Assembly: GCA_964419545.1 (NCBI GenBank)
Contig: CAYQQU010000030.1
Location: forward strand, 1-64,000
Direction: 5' to 3'
DNA from: CAYQQU01 sp964419545
Lineage (GTDB): Bacteria > Bacteroidota > Bacteroidia > Chitinophagales > Saprospiraceae
DNA length: 64,000 nt
Shown: positions 1 through 7,317 of the stretch, piece after piece
Numbering within the stretch: position 1 is the stretch's first letter
How the letters are laid out: each line of letters starts with the position of its first letter
Made by a program: the position numbers and the translations under genes
The notes under the pieces: generated by a model
Seen by the model: the letters and a program-made list of their open reading frames with translations, nothing else
Told to the model about the DNA's origin: nothing
Database searches by the model: none

Positions 1-225
1 TTCCTCGGCCGTAAATCATAAAACGTCCGTTCCTGCCCCAATACCTTATATTTGACAAAATCATCCCGCCTATCGCTTTTCCGAGCATAGGGTAAAAAGT
101 CAATTTTAAGACTCGCAGAGGAAGGAAAAAAGACGGTTACAGGCTTCTGCCTTATCTCAATACCCTAACTTTTTGACTGGGTAATTACCTATTGCTTTTA
201 TACAATATTATGTGCACGCCCTTTT

Positions 226-675
226 TTATATTTCAAGTTCGGTTGCAATAAAATCCTTTGCTCCTTCAGGGCCTGTCAATTCAAGCCAAATTTCGCTTTT
301 GTCCCCACTGACTGAAAGTCCGAAAATGAAAAAATCACAACACGCTCTTTCCGTTTCAATAAATTCAGATAGTTGGTCAAGTATCTTGTCGGTTCCTGGG
401 AATTTGAAAGCATAACCGTTTTCCAGTTCTTTTTTTGCAACCACTTGTTCTCTCAAACTCTTTAGTACGGTTTCTTTTCGTTTTTGGAGTTCGGGTGTTG
501 TCAGTTTACAGGAAAGTTCGCTGGTTTTGTTTTTTGCTTTGCATTCTTTGGTACAAATTGATTTGTTTTCTTTGTCCGCCATTGTCAATGAATTTTTGTC
601 CGATGTTTTCCCTTGATTATTGCAACTTGCCATAGTTAGAGTTGCTGTAAATAGTAATAGTAGTATCCGTTTCAT
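226..675 (-). CDS. Cys-rich lipoprotein, probable metal-response partner of MerR
   Basis: A 149-residue exported lipoprotein. The signal sequence ends in a lipobox (TMASC, Cys18), so the mature protein should be membrane-anchored outside the cytoplasm. Further cysteines lie at 41, 45, 56, 112 and 113. The C-terminal part (about 105-149) carries an ERACCDFF...WLELTGPEGAK pattern that I recall from small proteins found beside MerR-type regulators; that family link is from memory and no function is proven. It is divergent from a MerR gene, and its promoter contains an excellent MerR-type operator (709-730), so metal-induced expression is the best inference. A role in binding or sequestering a thiophilic metal is plausible. 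The region is visibly AT-rich compared with the rest of the window, which suggests acquisition. The ATG at 675 is the only sensible start. Confidence 0.8.
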   Translation of the reverse strand: MKRILLLLFTATLTMASCNNQGKTSDKNSLTMADKENKSICTKECKAKNKTSELSCKLTTPELQKRKETVLKSLREQVVAKKELENGYAFKFPGTDKILDQLSEFIETERACCDFFIFGLSVSGDKSEIWLELTGPEGAKDFIATELEI

Positions 676-690
676 TTCTTTCTTTTTTAA

Positions 691-708
691 TTATCTTTGC
701 AAAGATAA
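691..708. promoter_or_regulatory. Palindromic back-to-back -7 promoter boxes
   Basis: TTATCTTTGCAAAGATAA is a perfect 18-bp palindrome. It contains the Bacteroidota -7 consensus TAnnTTTG on both strands: TATCTTTG at 692-699 (+, towards the MerR gene) and at 707-700 (-, towards the lipoprotein). For the minus strand a TTG at 733-731 could serve as the -33 element, leaving an unusually long 23-bp spacer. No comparable -33 element is clear for the plus strand. Confidence 0.65.
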
Positions 709-730
709 ACCGTGGAGTATAGTCAACGGT
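709..730. promoter_or_regulatory. MerR-type operator dyad
   Basis: CCGTGGAGTATAGTCAACGG (710-729) is an imperfect 20-bp dyad, extended by A/T at 709/730 to ACCGT...ACGGT. It sits exactly between the minus-strand -33 TTG (733-731) and -7 box (707-700). This is the geometry used by MerR regulators, which twist an overlong spacer to activate transcription. The regulated gene is therefore predicted to be the lipoprotein at 226-675. Confidence 0.75.
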
Positions 731-762
731 CAAGTAAAAAGTGAATTTTATTTTCAGAAATT

Positions 763-1158
763 ATGCTAATTGGTCAATTATCCAAGAAAACAGGGCTTTC
801 CCGAGATACCATACGTTTTTATGAAAAACAAGGCTTAATTCCGACAGCTCATAAAGAAAATGAATTTAACAACTATAAGAATTACTCTAGTGAAACTTTG
901 GAAAAGCTCCTTGTCATTAAAAAAATGAAAGGATTTGGGTTTACATTGAATGAGATTTCAGATTTTTTGGAGTTATTGGAATTTAATTCCGCTTCCTGTG
1001 AAAATGTATCTGAAAAAATGTTTGAAAAAGTAAGGTTGATTGATGCTAAAATGAAAGAGTTGAAAGAAATGAAAAACCTGATTCTTGACGGTTTAAATTC
1101 TTGTCCGGCACAAGAAAAGAAATCGGATAATTGTCCTTTGATTTCAGTTGACTTTTAG
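763..1158 (+). CDS. MerR family regulator, probable Hg/thiophilic-metal sensor
   Basis: A 131-residue regulator with the N-terminal winged-helix HTH of the MerR family (LIGQLSKKTGLSRDTIRFYEK, about 2-22), a second DNA-contacting part to about 68, then a dimerisation helix. Three cysteines at 79, 114 and 124 reproduce the mercury-binding spacing of Tn21 MerR (Cys82, Cys117, Cys126: 34 residues then 8; here 34 then 9), and the last lies in NCPLI as in MerR. Mercury or a similar soft metal is therefore the likely inducer; this is inferred from residue spacing only. It is divergent from the Cys-rich lipoprotein and shares the operator at 709-730. No merA, merT or merP gene is present in the window. 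Codon use is AT-rich, unlike the downstream genes. Confidence 0.88.
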   Translation: MLIGQLSKKTGLSRDTIRFYEKQGLIPTAHKENEFNNYKNYSSETLEKLLVIKKMKGFGFTLNEISDFLELLEFNSASCENVSEKMFEKVRLIDAKMKELKEMKNLILDGLNSCPAQEKKSDNCPLISVDF

Positions 1159-1178
1159 TACAACAGTCGTTTTTCAGG

Positions 1179-1246
1179 GTTGCACATAACGGCCACGGCC
1201 AGCAGTCGCATAGCGCGCCGAGCCGTGGCCGTTCTTGCGCAAGAAC
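1179..1246. repeat. Inverted repeats beside the recombinase remnant
   Basis: AACGGCCACGGC (1188-1199) and GCCGTGGCCGTT (1222-1233) form a perfect 12-bp inverted repeat with a 22-base loop. They are followed at once by the 16-bp palindrome GTTCTTGCGCAAGAAC (1231-1246). A 9-bp GTTGCACAT at 1179-1187 recurs inverted at 1570-1578, so the recombinase fragment lies between the two copies. This may be a recombination site or element end; the 9-mer alone could be chance. Confidence 0.5.
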
Positions 1247-1264
1247 TCGGTCATACCCACAATA

Positions 1265-1606
1265 TCACCCGTTTTTGTCACATTTTCCACCGTCCTGCTC
1301 ATCCGCAAAAAGCCGATCCAGAGGACTTTGTACTTGCTGTAATAAGGTTCGACTCCCGTGCGTATACCGCAAGGTCGTCTTGATATCCGCATGGCCCAAG
1401 AGCTCCTGAATGAGGCGAATATCCGTACCCGCTTCCAGCAAATGTGTAGCATAACTGTGTCGCAGCGAATGAAAAGTGGCTTTTTTATTGAGCCCGGCGG
1501 CGGCCCGGGCGCGCCGGAAGATGGCTTGGATACTGGCCAACGCCCCATCCGCTACACACTTTATACCCGATGTGCAACAAACGGAGCGGTAAATCCGTCT
1601 GCTCAA
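1265..1606 (-). pseudogene. Tyrosine recombinase, C-terminal remnant
   Basis: Only the C-terminal catalytic part of a phage-integrase/Xer-type tyrosine recombinase survives. From about 1530 downwards the frame reads SIQAIFRRARAAAG, then HSLRHSYATHLLEAGTD, LIQELLGHADIKTTLRYTH and QSPLDRLF, giving the HxLR, LGH and catalytic Tyr motifs of the family. The N-terminal SAM-like domain and the first catalytic Arg region are absent. Residues before SIQAIF do not look like the family, so the break lies between about 1530 and the end of the ABC gene at 1669. The 113-codon frame begins at a TTG and is unlikely to make an active enzyme. It marks the junction between the AT-rich patch and the GC-rich chromosome. 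Confidence 0.8.
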
Positions 1607-1668
1607 TCGGGCTAAGCCCTCCGCCTTTTTTACCCAACTGAACAGATGGGCTTATTTCCGACCTTTTT

Positions 1669-3447
1669 TCACCCCAACTGCACCCCCTCCTCCTGATGCC
1701 GCCACAACTCCTGAAACACCGCACTGGAAGCCCGCAGCTCCGCAAATGTCCCCTCGTCTACCACTCGGCCCTGGTCGAGTACATAGATGTAGTCGAACTG
1801 CGGCAGCAGGTGCAGGCGGTGCAGGGAAGAGACGATCGCTTTGTCCTGAAACTCCTGGAAGAGCGCCCGGTAGATCTTCAGCTCCGTCTTGGGGTCGACG
1901 CTGCTGGTGGGCTCGTCCATCAGCACCAGGTCGCTGTCGCGGGCGGCGAGGATGCCGCGGGCCAGCGCCAGGCGTTGTTTCTGGCCGCCCGACAGGTTGA
2001 CGCCTTTTTCCTTGATGTTCGACTCCAGGCCGCTGGGCAGTTGGGCGACCACCTCCGTAAAGCGCGCCGTTTGGCACACCCGTTCCACTTCTGCTTCCGG
2101 GAAGGGCAGGCCCAGCGTGATGTTGTAGGCGATGGTGTTTTCGAAGATCTCCGGCTCCTGCGGAAAGAGCGTCACGTGGTTGGCCAGCAGTTCCGGCCCC
2201 GCCGCCGGGCGGCCGCCGACGTTCAGCGTGGCGCCCGCTGCTGGGGGGTAGAGGCCGCGCAGCAGGGCCAGCAAGGTGCTCTTGCCGCTGCCGCTCTCCC
2301 CGATGAGAGCGATGCGGCGGCCTCGCTGCAACTGCAGACTGACATCCTGCAGGCCCTGGGGGTGTTCTCCGGCTTCCCGGTCGGCGTTGTGGGCGAAGCT
2401 GAGGTGGCGAATTTCCAGCTTCTGCCAACCGGAAGGCAGGCGCCGGCCGTCGTCGGGCAGATGCTCCTGCCGGTAGGCTTCGAAGATGTTCTCAGCGGTG
2501 CTCACATCCGTATGGTAGCGCACGACGCGCGTATACTGCCAGGCGATACTCGAAAAGACGCCCGTAAACTGGTTGACGTAGCCCACCAGCGTCACCAGCC
2601 CGCCGATCAGGAATACTTCCCCGGGCTGCCAGTTTTGATAGACATAACCCAGAATGATGATACCGTAGATCAGCGCGATGCACATATCCACCGTAAACCA
2701 TTTCCACTCGTTGACCACCACCAGCCGGCGAAAAGGCGGCAGCACGTCCGTGACCCTGCGCAACAGCCCTTTTTCCATGCGCGCTTCCAGCCGCAGGGTG
2801 ATAACCGTGATGATATTGGCGAGGCTGTCGAAGAGGGTCGACGATACGACGTGCTCTTTTTCGTTGACCTCCCGGGCGGCCCGGATAAACGGCCGGTCGA
2901 ACCGCAGGATGATGTAGACGACCATTACGCCGAGGCTCACCGCCACCAAGCCGAAAAGGGGCGAGAAGTAAACCATGGCGCCAAGGGCAAACGTAAATCT
3001 GGCGATCGACTGGAAGTACACGAAGCCGAAGTCGAAAAACTCCTTGAGGGCCTCGTACGCCTTCCGGATACGGCTGATGGTGGCGCCGCTATGGTGGTCC
3101 TGATGCCACTTCACCGGCAGGTGGATGGCCTGGTGGTAAAGGTCTTGCAAAAAGTTGCGGCTCAGATCAAAAGCCAGCATGCGCTCGATATAACGCGCCG
3201 GCCCGTGGAAGATCCAGTTGAAGAGTGCGATCAGCAGGTAGAGGCCGGCGTAGAAGGCCGTGGCCCGCAGGACGGGCATCTCGCCCCGCTGCAACTCATT
3301 GATGTACAACCCCCAGACGATGGGCTTCAGGGATACGACGATATTGCTGAGCCCGAACAGGGTGTACGCCAGCACGTAGCGCCGCCGTTCGCTGCGGGCG
3401 TAACGCCAGGCCGTACGTAAAAGGGAAAAATAGGGATTGGAAAACAT
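1669..3447 (-). CDS. ABC exporter, fused membrane and ATPase domains
   Basis: A 592-residue half-transporter of the ABCB/MsbA-like exporter class. An N-terminal six-helix membrane domain covers about 15-315, followed by a nucleotide-binding domain at about 345-590. Motifs in order: Walker A GESGSGKS (near 382), Q-loop LFPQEPEIF, signature LSGGQKQR (near 484), Walker B LVLMDEP (near 503), D-loop SSVD and switch His in SSLHRL. All catalytic residues are present, so it should be an active ATPase working as a homodimer in the inner membrane. The substrate cannot be read from sequence; lipid, peptide or drug export are all possible. It stands alone with no obvious operon partner, and the recombinase remnant lies immediately downstream. 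Confidence 0.9.
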   Translation of the reverse strand: MFSNPYFSLLRTAWRYARSERRRYVLAYTLFGLSNIVVSLKPIVWGLYINELQRGEMPVLRATAFYAGLYLLIALFNWIFHGPARYIERMLAFDLSRNFLQDLYHQAIHLPVKWHQDHHSGATISRIRKAYEALKEFFDFGFVYFQSIARFTFALGAMVYFSPLFGLVAVSLGVMVVYIILRFDRPFIRAAREVNEKEHVVSSTLFDSLANIITVITLRLEARMEKGLLRRVTDVLPPFRRLVVVNEWKWFTVDMCIALIYGIIILGYVYQNWQPGEVFLIGGLVTLVGYVNQFTGVFSSIAWQYTRVVRYHTDVSTAENIFEAYRQEHLPDDGRRLPSGWQKLEIRHLSFAHNADREAGEHPQGLQDVSLQLQRGRRIALIGESGSGKSTLLALLRGLYPPAAGATLNVGGRPAAGPELLANHVTLFPQEPEIFENTIAYNITLGLPFPEAEVERVCQTARFTEVVAQLPSGLESNIKEKGVNLSGGQKQRLALARGILAARDSDLVLMDEPTSSVDPKTELKIYRALFQEFQDKAIVSSLHRLHLLPQFDYIYVLDQGRVVDEGTFAELRASSAVFQELWRHQEEGVQLG

Positions 3448-3652
3448 GGGAGTGTATTTGTCGGGTTTGCCAAATCAAATGGGATAACTATCTGTAAGTG
3501 GCTATCGTTCCCATAATAACAAAAATTGCAGCAGCACCGCCGGCGCCAATCTTTTTCCTGGCGCCGGGAGCAGGCATAATCGGGGTTCGGGATTTTTTAG
3601 AACTTTCCTTAATTTGGGGAATTTCGCATTCGGTAAACGATTTTCCCTGTTC

Positions 3653-4906
3653 ATGGAAACCGACGACGGCATTTATCAGGTCTTGGTGGAGTCTCAGTTG
3701 CTTTTTTTCTACGGCGTCTGGCAATTGGCGGCCTGCTTTTTCGCATTCGGGGCCCTGATGGCCATCTGGTGGCACATCGGCCGCCGGCAAGGCGATACGG
3801 GGCAGGTGTGGCTGGCGCTCTCCGTGTTGTGCTGGAGCTGCTCCGGCGGCGTAGAAGTGTTTTTCGCCCAACAGCTCCGGGTAGCAGGGATCGCGGCATT
3901 CCAACAGCAGCCCGACCGGCCCGGCGCACGGGAGGATACCTGGTTGCCGCCGGAAGAGCCGGTCGGCCAACCGGCAGTTTACGAACAACAATTGTCCCAC
4001 CAATTGAACGGCTGGCGCAGCATCCTTTCTTTGTTCAACAGCTTGTTCATCCTGCTGGCGCTGCCTTGGTTCCGCTACATCCCCAAACGGATCGAGCTCA
4101 TCGTGAAGTCTAAATACTGGCCCTTCATCGTAGGCCTGCCTTTTCTTTTTTCGCTGCTGCCCACCGCCAGCAAGCTGTTGTTCGGACAAAGCTATGGCCT
4201 GATCAGCGAGCTGGATGTGTATTACGCCATACTGACCCTGTGTTTTCTTGGACTGGTGCTGTGGGAATCCTTCTTCCGCCGGCGGCTGATCATCCTGGCG
4301 TGGCTTTCCCTGGCGTGTATCCTGGTCACTTTTGTCGCCCAGTTGTACAAACTGACGGCTTCCGATATCGATCTGAATTTGTTTTCCGCCATCTTCAAGA
4401 CTTCATTGATCATGATGTTTTTTGCCCTGGCCCTGAGCTGGGTCAAAGAACTGGCGGAGAACGTCATCCCCGGGCCGGAAAACATTTTCCTCTCTTTCGA
4501 GCGCCACAAAAAGGGGCGGGACAAATTCGAACACCGCGTCCGGTTTCGCGGTATTCCGGGTAAGGGCGACCTGACGATCGTGCTTACGCCCGCCTTGTTC
4601 GATCTGTTCCTGAAATTTGCCCGCAACAAATTCGCAGAAGGCGACGATTGGCTGGAAATAAAACCCAAAAACGACGATCGCTCCGCCAAAAATTACGACA
4701 TCAAGGATTACAACGAGATCCGAAGGCTGCTTTCCGCTATCCTGGACGGCCTTTTCGGCAAAGGGTCCTGGACGAAAAACCTGCACGAACAACCGTTGAA
4801 AACGGCTTTGTTCGAAATGTCCGAAAAAAGAGACCGGAAGATCCGCCTGCGCCTGCCCGTTGAAAATATTCGGCTTTCTAAAGAATTAATTGCTTCCTCT
4901 TTTTGA
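3653..4906 (+). CDS. Polytopic membrane protein of unknown function
   Basis: A 417-residue protein I do not recognise. It begins METDDGIYQ (ATG 3653; the frame stays open upstream but only from a non-ATG codon). Hydrophobic segments near residues 14-38, 50-66, 120-140, 155-175, 190-210, 215-237 and 248-268 suggest seven membrane passes. A polar stretch of about 55 residues rich in Pro, Gln and Glu follows the second. The last ~140 residues form a soluble domain (LSFERHKKGRDKFEHRVRF...) rich in charged residues. The layout, a membrane sensor-like part plus a cytosolic domain, resembles 7TM signalling proteins, but no histidine kinase, GGDEF or LytTR motif is visible. It lies alone between divergent and co-directional transporters. 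Confidence 0.75.
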   Translation: METDDGIYQVLVESQLLFFYGVWQLAACFFAFGALMAIWWHIGRRQGDTGQVWLALSVLCWSCSGGVEVFFAQQLRVAGIAAFQQQPDRPGAREDTWLPPEEPVGQPAVYEQQLSHQLNGWRSILSLFNSLFILLALPWFRYIPKRIELIVKSKYWPFIVGLPFLFSLLPTASKLLFGQSYGLISELDVYYAILTLCFLGLVLWESFFRRRLIILAWLSLACILVTFVAQLYKLTASDIDLNLFSAIFKTSLIMMFFALALSWVKELAENVIPGPENIFLSFERHKKGRDKFEHRVRFRGIPGKGDLTIVLTPALFDLFLKFARNKFAEGDDWLEIKPKNDDRSAKNYDIKDYNEIRRLLSAILDGLFGKGSWTKNLHEQPLKTALFEMSEKRDRKIRLRLPVENIRLSKELIASSF

Positions 4907-5036
4907 AAATCAGTGGTTTGTGACGTGGAATCCTTTCTGACGATCAGCGAGCCCTTTCTGACATTTTCAAAACTTTTCCGACTTTCTCCGCTTCTACCGC
5001 TGCATCCGCCAATTTTTGGGTGAAAAGGCAGAGAAG

Positions 5037-6629
5037 ATGAAACCACCCGATTGCTGCACCGCTTTCCGGCGCCTCGGCGCCCTGCTAACCCTGCTGATCC
5101 TCCCGGCTGCTGCTTTTCCGCAGCAGAAAGGACTCGACGAGCGGATCAACGATAGCTTTATGCCCGTCGCCCAATGGTGGGAAGACCTCGTGTTTGCGTC
5201 CCTGTCATTGGGCGGCGTCCAAATACCGGTCGTCCTGATCCTGTTGCTCTTCGGCGCCCTGTTCTTTACCGTATACTTTTCTTTTGTCAACATTACCCGT
5301 TTCCCGTTGGCGCTGCGGGTGGTGCAGGGCAAATACGACGAACTGGAAAAGGAAGATCCCGACGATCCCGGGGAAGACGGCCCGGATCAATACGGCGAGG
5401 TCAACCATTTTCAGGCGCTGGCCACCGCTGTTTCCGGCACCGTCGGGCTCGGCAACATTGCGATGGTGGCGGTAGCCATCTCTATCGGCGGGCCGGGGGC
5501 TACCTTCTGGATGATCGTCGCCGGCCTGCTGGGGATGTCTACCAAGTTCGTGGAATGCACCCTGGGCGTCAAATACCGGGATATCGGCGCAGCCGGCAAG
5601 GTCTACGGCGGGCCGATGTACTATTTGTCGAAAGGGCTGCGCGAAAACGGCATGGCCCGTTTTGGGAAAACCCTGGCTGTAATTTACGCTCTGATGTGTG
5701 TAGGCGCCTCTTTCGGCGGCGGCAACGCCTTTCAATCCAATCAGGCCGCCGCTCAGATCATCGAGCGGTTCGGCGTGGCCGGTCCGACTTCGGGGACGGC
5801 CATCGGCTTTGTCTTTGCCTTGTTGGTCGGCATCGTCATCATCGGCGGCATCAAGCGGATTGCCCGGGTCACCGAGCGCGTCGTGCCTTTTATGGCTTTG
5901 CTGTACGTCGCCGGAGCGCTGCTGGTCATCATCACCAACTTCAACTACGTCGACGATGCCTTCGGGCTGATCTTCCGCGAGGCTTTTTCTCCGCGGGCGA
6001 CCATCGCCGGGGGCTTCGCCGGAGTGATGATCCAGGGCTTCCGCCGGGCTGCCTTCTCTAATGAAGCCGGCGCCGGCTCGGCGGCCGTTGCCCACTCGGC
6101 CGTACAAACCCGCTATCCGGCTTCGGAAGGGCTGGTGGCGCTGCTGGAACCGTTTATCGATACGGTGGTTATCTGCACCATGACCGCTTTGGTCATCATT
6201 TTCTTCAACCAGAGCGACGTGTTCACTTACGGCGATGTCGTCAATAACGAAGTAGCGCTGACGGACGGCGGCCGGCGCGTCGGCGGCGTTAACCTGACCT
6301 CCATGGCCTTCGACGCCGTCCTGCCCGGCTTCTCCTATCTGCTGGCCGTCGCCGTGGTGTTGTTCGCCTTTTCGACGATGCTGTCGTGGTCTTATTACGG
6401 CCTGCAGGCCTGGAAATACCTTTTCGGGAGAGGTCAGTACTCCGACCTGACGTACAAACTGATCTTCCTGATGTTCACCATCCTGGGCGCCGCCATTACG
6501 CTCGACGCCGTCATCAAATTTTCGGACGCCATGATCCTCGCGCTGGTTTTTCCCAATATGATCGGCCTGTTGCTGTTATTCCCGAAAGTGAAAGTGGAAT
6601 TGAAGCGGTACCTGGACCGGATTGCATGA
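5037..6629 (+). CDS. Sodium:alanine symporter family protein (AGCS)
   Basis: A 530-residue inner-membrane transporter of the alanine or glycine:cation symporter family. It has about 11 hydrophobic segments and the family's conserved loops: NHFQALATAVSGTVGLGNIAMVA, STKFVECTLGVKYR, GGPMYYLSKG and the RRAAFSNEAGAGSAAVAHSA stretch. It should import a small neutral amino acid together with Na+. The start at ATG 5037 (MKPPDCC) is preferred over an upstream TTG; a signal-like hydrophobic stretch (LGALLTLLILPAAAFPQQ) precedes the canonical first helix, a common extension in Bacteroidota members. A TAnnTTTG-like box with one mismatch (AATTTTTG, 5011-5018) precedes it. Confidence 0.93.
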   Translation: MKPPDCCTAFRRLGALLTLLILPAAAFPQQKGLDERINDSFMPVAQWWEDLVFASLSLGGVQIPVVLILLLFGALFFTVYFSFVNITRFPLALRVVQGKYDELEKEDPDDPGEDGPDQYGEVNHFQALATAVSGTVGLGNIAMVAVAISIGGPGATFWMIVAGLLGMSTKFVECTLGVKYRDIGAAGKVYGGPMYYLSKGLRENGMARFGKTLAVIYALMCVGASFGGGNAFQSNQAAAQIIERFGVAGPTSGTAIGFVFALLVGIVIIGGIKRIARVTERVVPFMALLYVAGALLVIITNFNYVDDAFGLIFREAFSPRATIAGGFAGVMIQGFRRAAFSNEAGAGSAAVAHSAVQTRYPASEGLVALLEPFIDTVVICTMTALVIIFFNQSDVFTYGDVVNNEVALTDGGRRVGGVNLTSMAFDAVLPGFSYLLAVAVVLFAFSTMLSWSYYGLQAWKYLFGRGQYSDLTYKLIFLMFTILGAAITLDAVIKFSDAMILALVFPNMIGLLLLFPKVKVELKRYLDRIA

Positions 6630-6631
6630 TT

Positions 6632-6662
6632 TTGACTCGCTGAAGAATCCGGGTTATTTTTG
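6632..6662 (+). promoter_or_regulatory. Bacteroidota promoter of the DUF1572 gene
   Basis: TTG (6632-6634), a 20-bp spacer, then TATTTTTG (6655-6662), an exact match to TAnnTTTG. The box ends only 12 bases before the ATG at 6675, so the leader must be very short. Confidence 0.7.
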
Positions 6663-6674
6663 TGGAAAAAATTT

Positions 6675-7241
6675 ATGGCAGTCAACGATCCGCACCACTT
6701 CCTGCCCAGCATCCGCAAGTTGTTTCGCTATTACGAAAAGCTGGGCGCCCGGGCGATGGAGCAACTTTCCGAAGCGGAGCTTCACTTCCGGCCCGATCCA
6801 GAGGCCAACAACATCGCCACCATCGTCAATCACCTTCACGGCAATATGCGATCGCGCTGGACCGATTTCCTCACCAGCGACGGAGAAAAAACCTGGCGGC
6901 AGCGGGATGCCGAGTTCGAAGACCGGCTGGAAACGAAGGAAGCCATCCTGTCTGCCTGGCAGGATGGCTGGGCCTGCGTTTTCGATGCGGTGGATCACCT
7001 GCAGCCGGAAGACCTCGCCCGCACCGTCTACATCCGCAACGAAGGCCATACCGTGGTGGAGGCCGTGCACCGACAGCTGGCGCACTACAGCTACCACGTC
7101 GGGCAACTGGTGTTCTTAGCCAAACACATCCGCGGCGCGGCCTGGCAATCGCTCTCCATTCCCAAGGGCGCATCGGCGGCGTACAACGAAAAAAAGTTTG
7201 CCCGGGGAAAAGGAAAGCGGCATTTTACCGACGAGGAGTAA
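6675..7241 (+). CDS. DUF1572 family protein (DinB-like fold)
   Basis: A 188-residue soluble protein matching the DUF1572 family from memory: NNIATIVNHLHGNMRSRWTDFL, DGEKTWRQRDAEFEDR, RTVYIRNEGHTVVEAVHRQLAHYSYHVGQ and SLSIPKG. The family has the four-helix DinB/YfiT-like bundle; the histidines in NHLHGN and the HRQLAHYSYH segment are in the positions that bind a divalent metal in DinB-superfamily proteins. The biochemical role is unknown; DinB-fold relatives include thiol-dependent transferases. ATG 6675 is chosen over the TTG at 6660 because that TTG lies inside the promoter box. It stands between two transporters and appears monocistronic. Confidence 0.88.
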   Translation: MAVNDPHHFLPSIRKLFRYYEKLGARAMEQLSEAELHFRPDPEANNIATIVNHLHGNMRSRWTDFLTSDGEKTWRQRDAEFEDRLETKEAILSAWQDGWACVFDAVDHLQPEDLARTVYIRNEGHTVVEAVHRQLAHYSYHVGQLVFLAKHIRGAAWQSLSIPKGASAAYNEKKFARGKGKRHFTDEE

Positions 7242-7266
7242 GTCGTTCCTCCGGTAATACCTTAAC

Positions 7267-7295
7267 TTGCAGTTAATATAACAATCTTACCTTTC
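7267..7295 (+). promoter_or_regulatory. Probable promoter of the phosphate transporter
   Basis: TTG (7267-7269), an 18-bp spacer, then TACCTTTC (7288-7295), which differs from TAnnTTTG only in the last base. The ATG follows at 7318. Confidence 0.45.
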
Positions 7296-7317
7296 CCGTT
7301 AAGCAAAGGAAAAACAC

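Noticed and set aside
1188..1233. Hairpin considered as an integron attC site
   Set aside because: The arms do not carry the RYYYAAC/GTTRRRY core and no integron integrase features remain in the recombinase fragment; left as an unassigned inverted repeat.
1696..3420. 574-codon open frame on the plus strand opposite the ABC exporter
   Set aside because: Antisense shadow of a GC-rich gene; low-complexity Gln/Arg/Val-rich translation, no motifs, and the minus strand has full ABC motifs.
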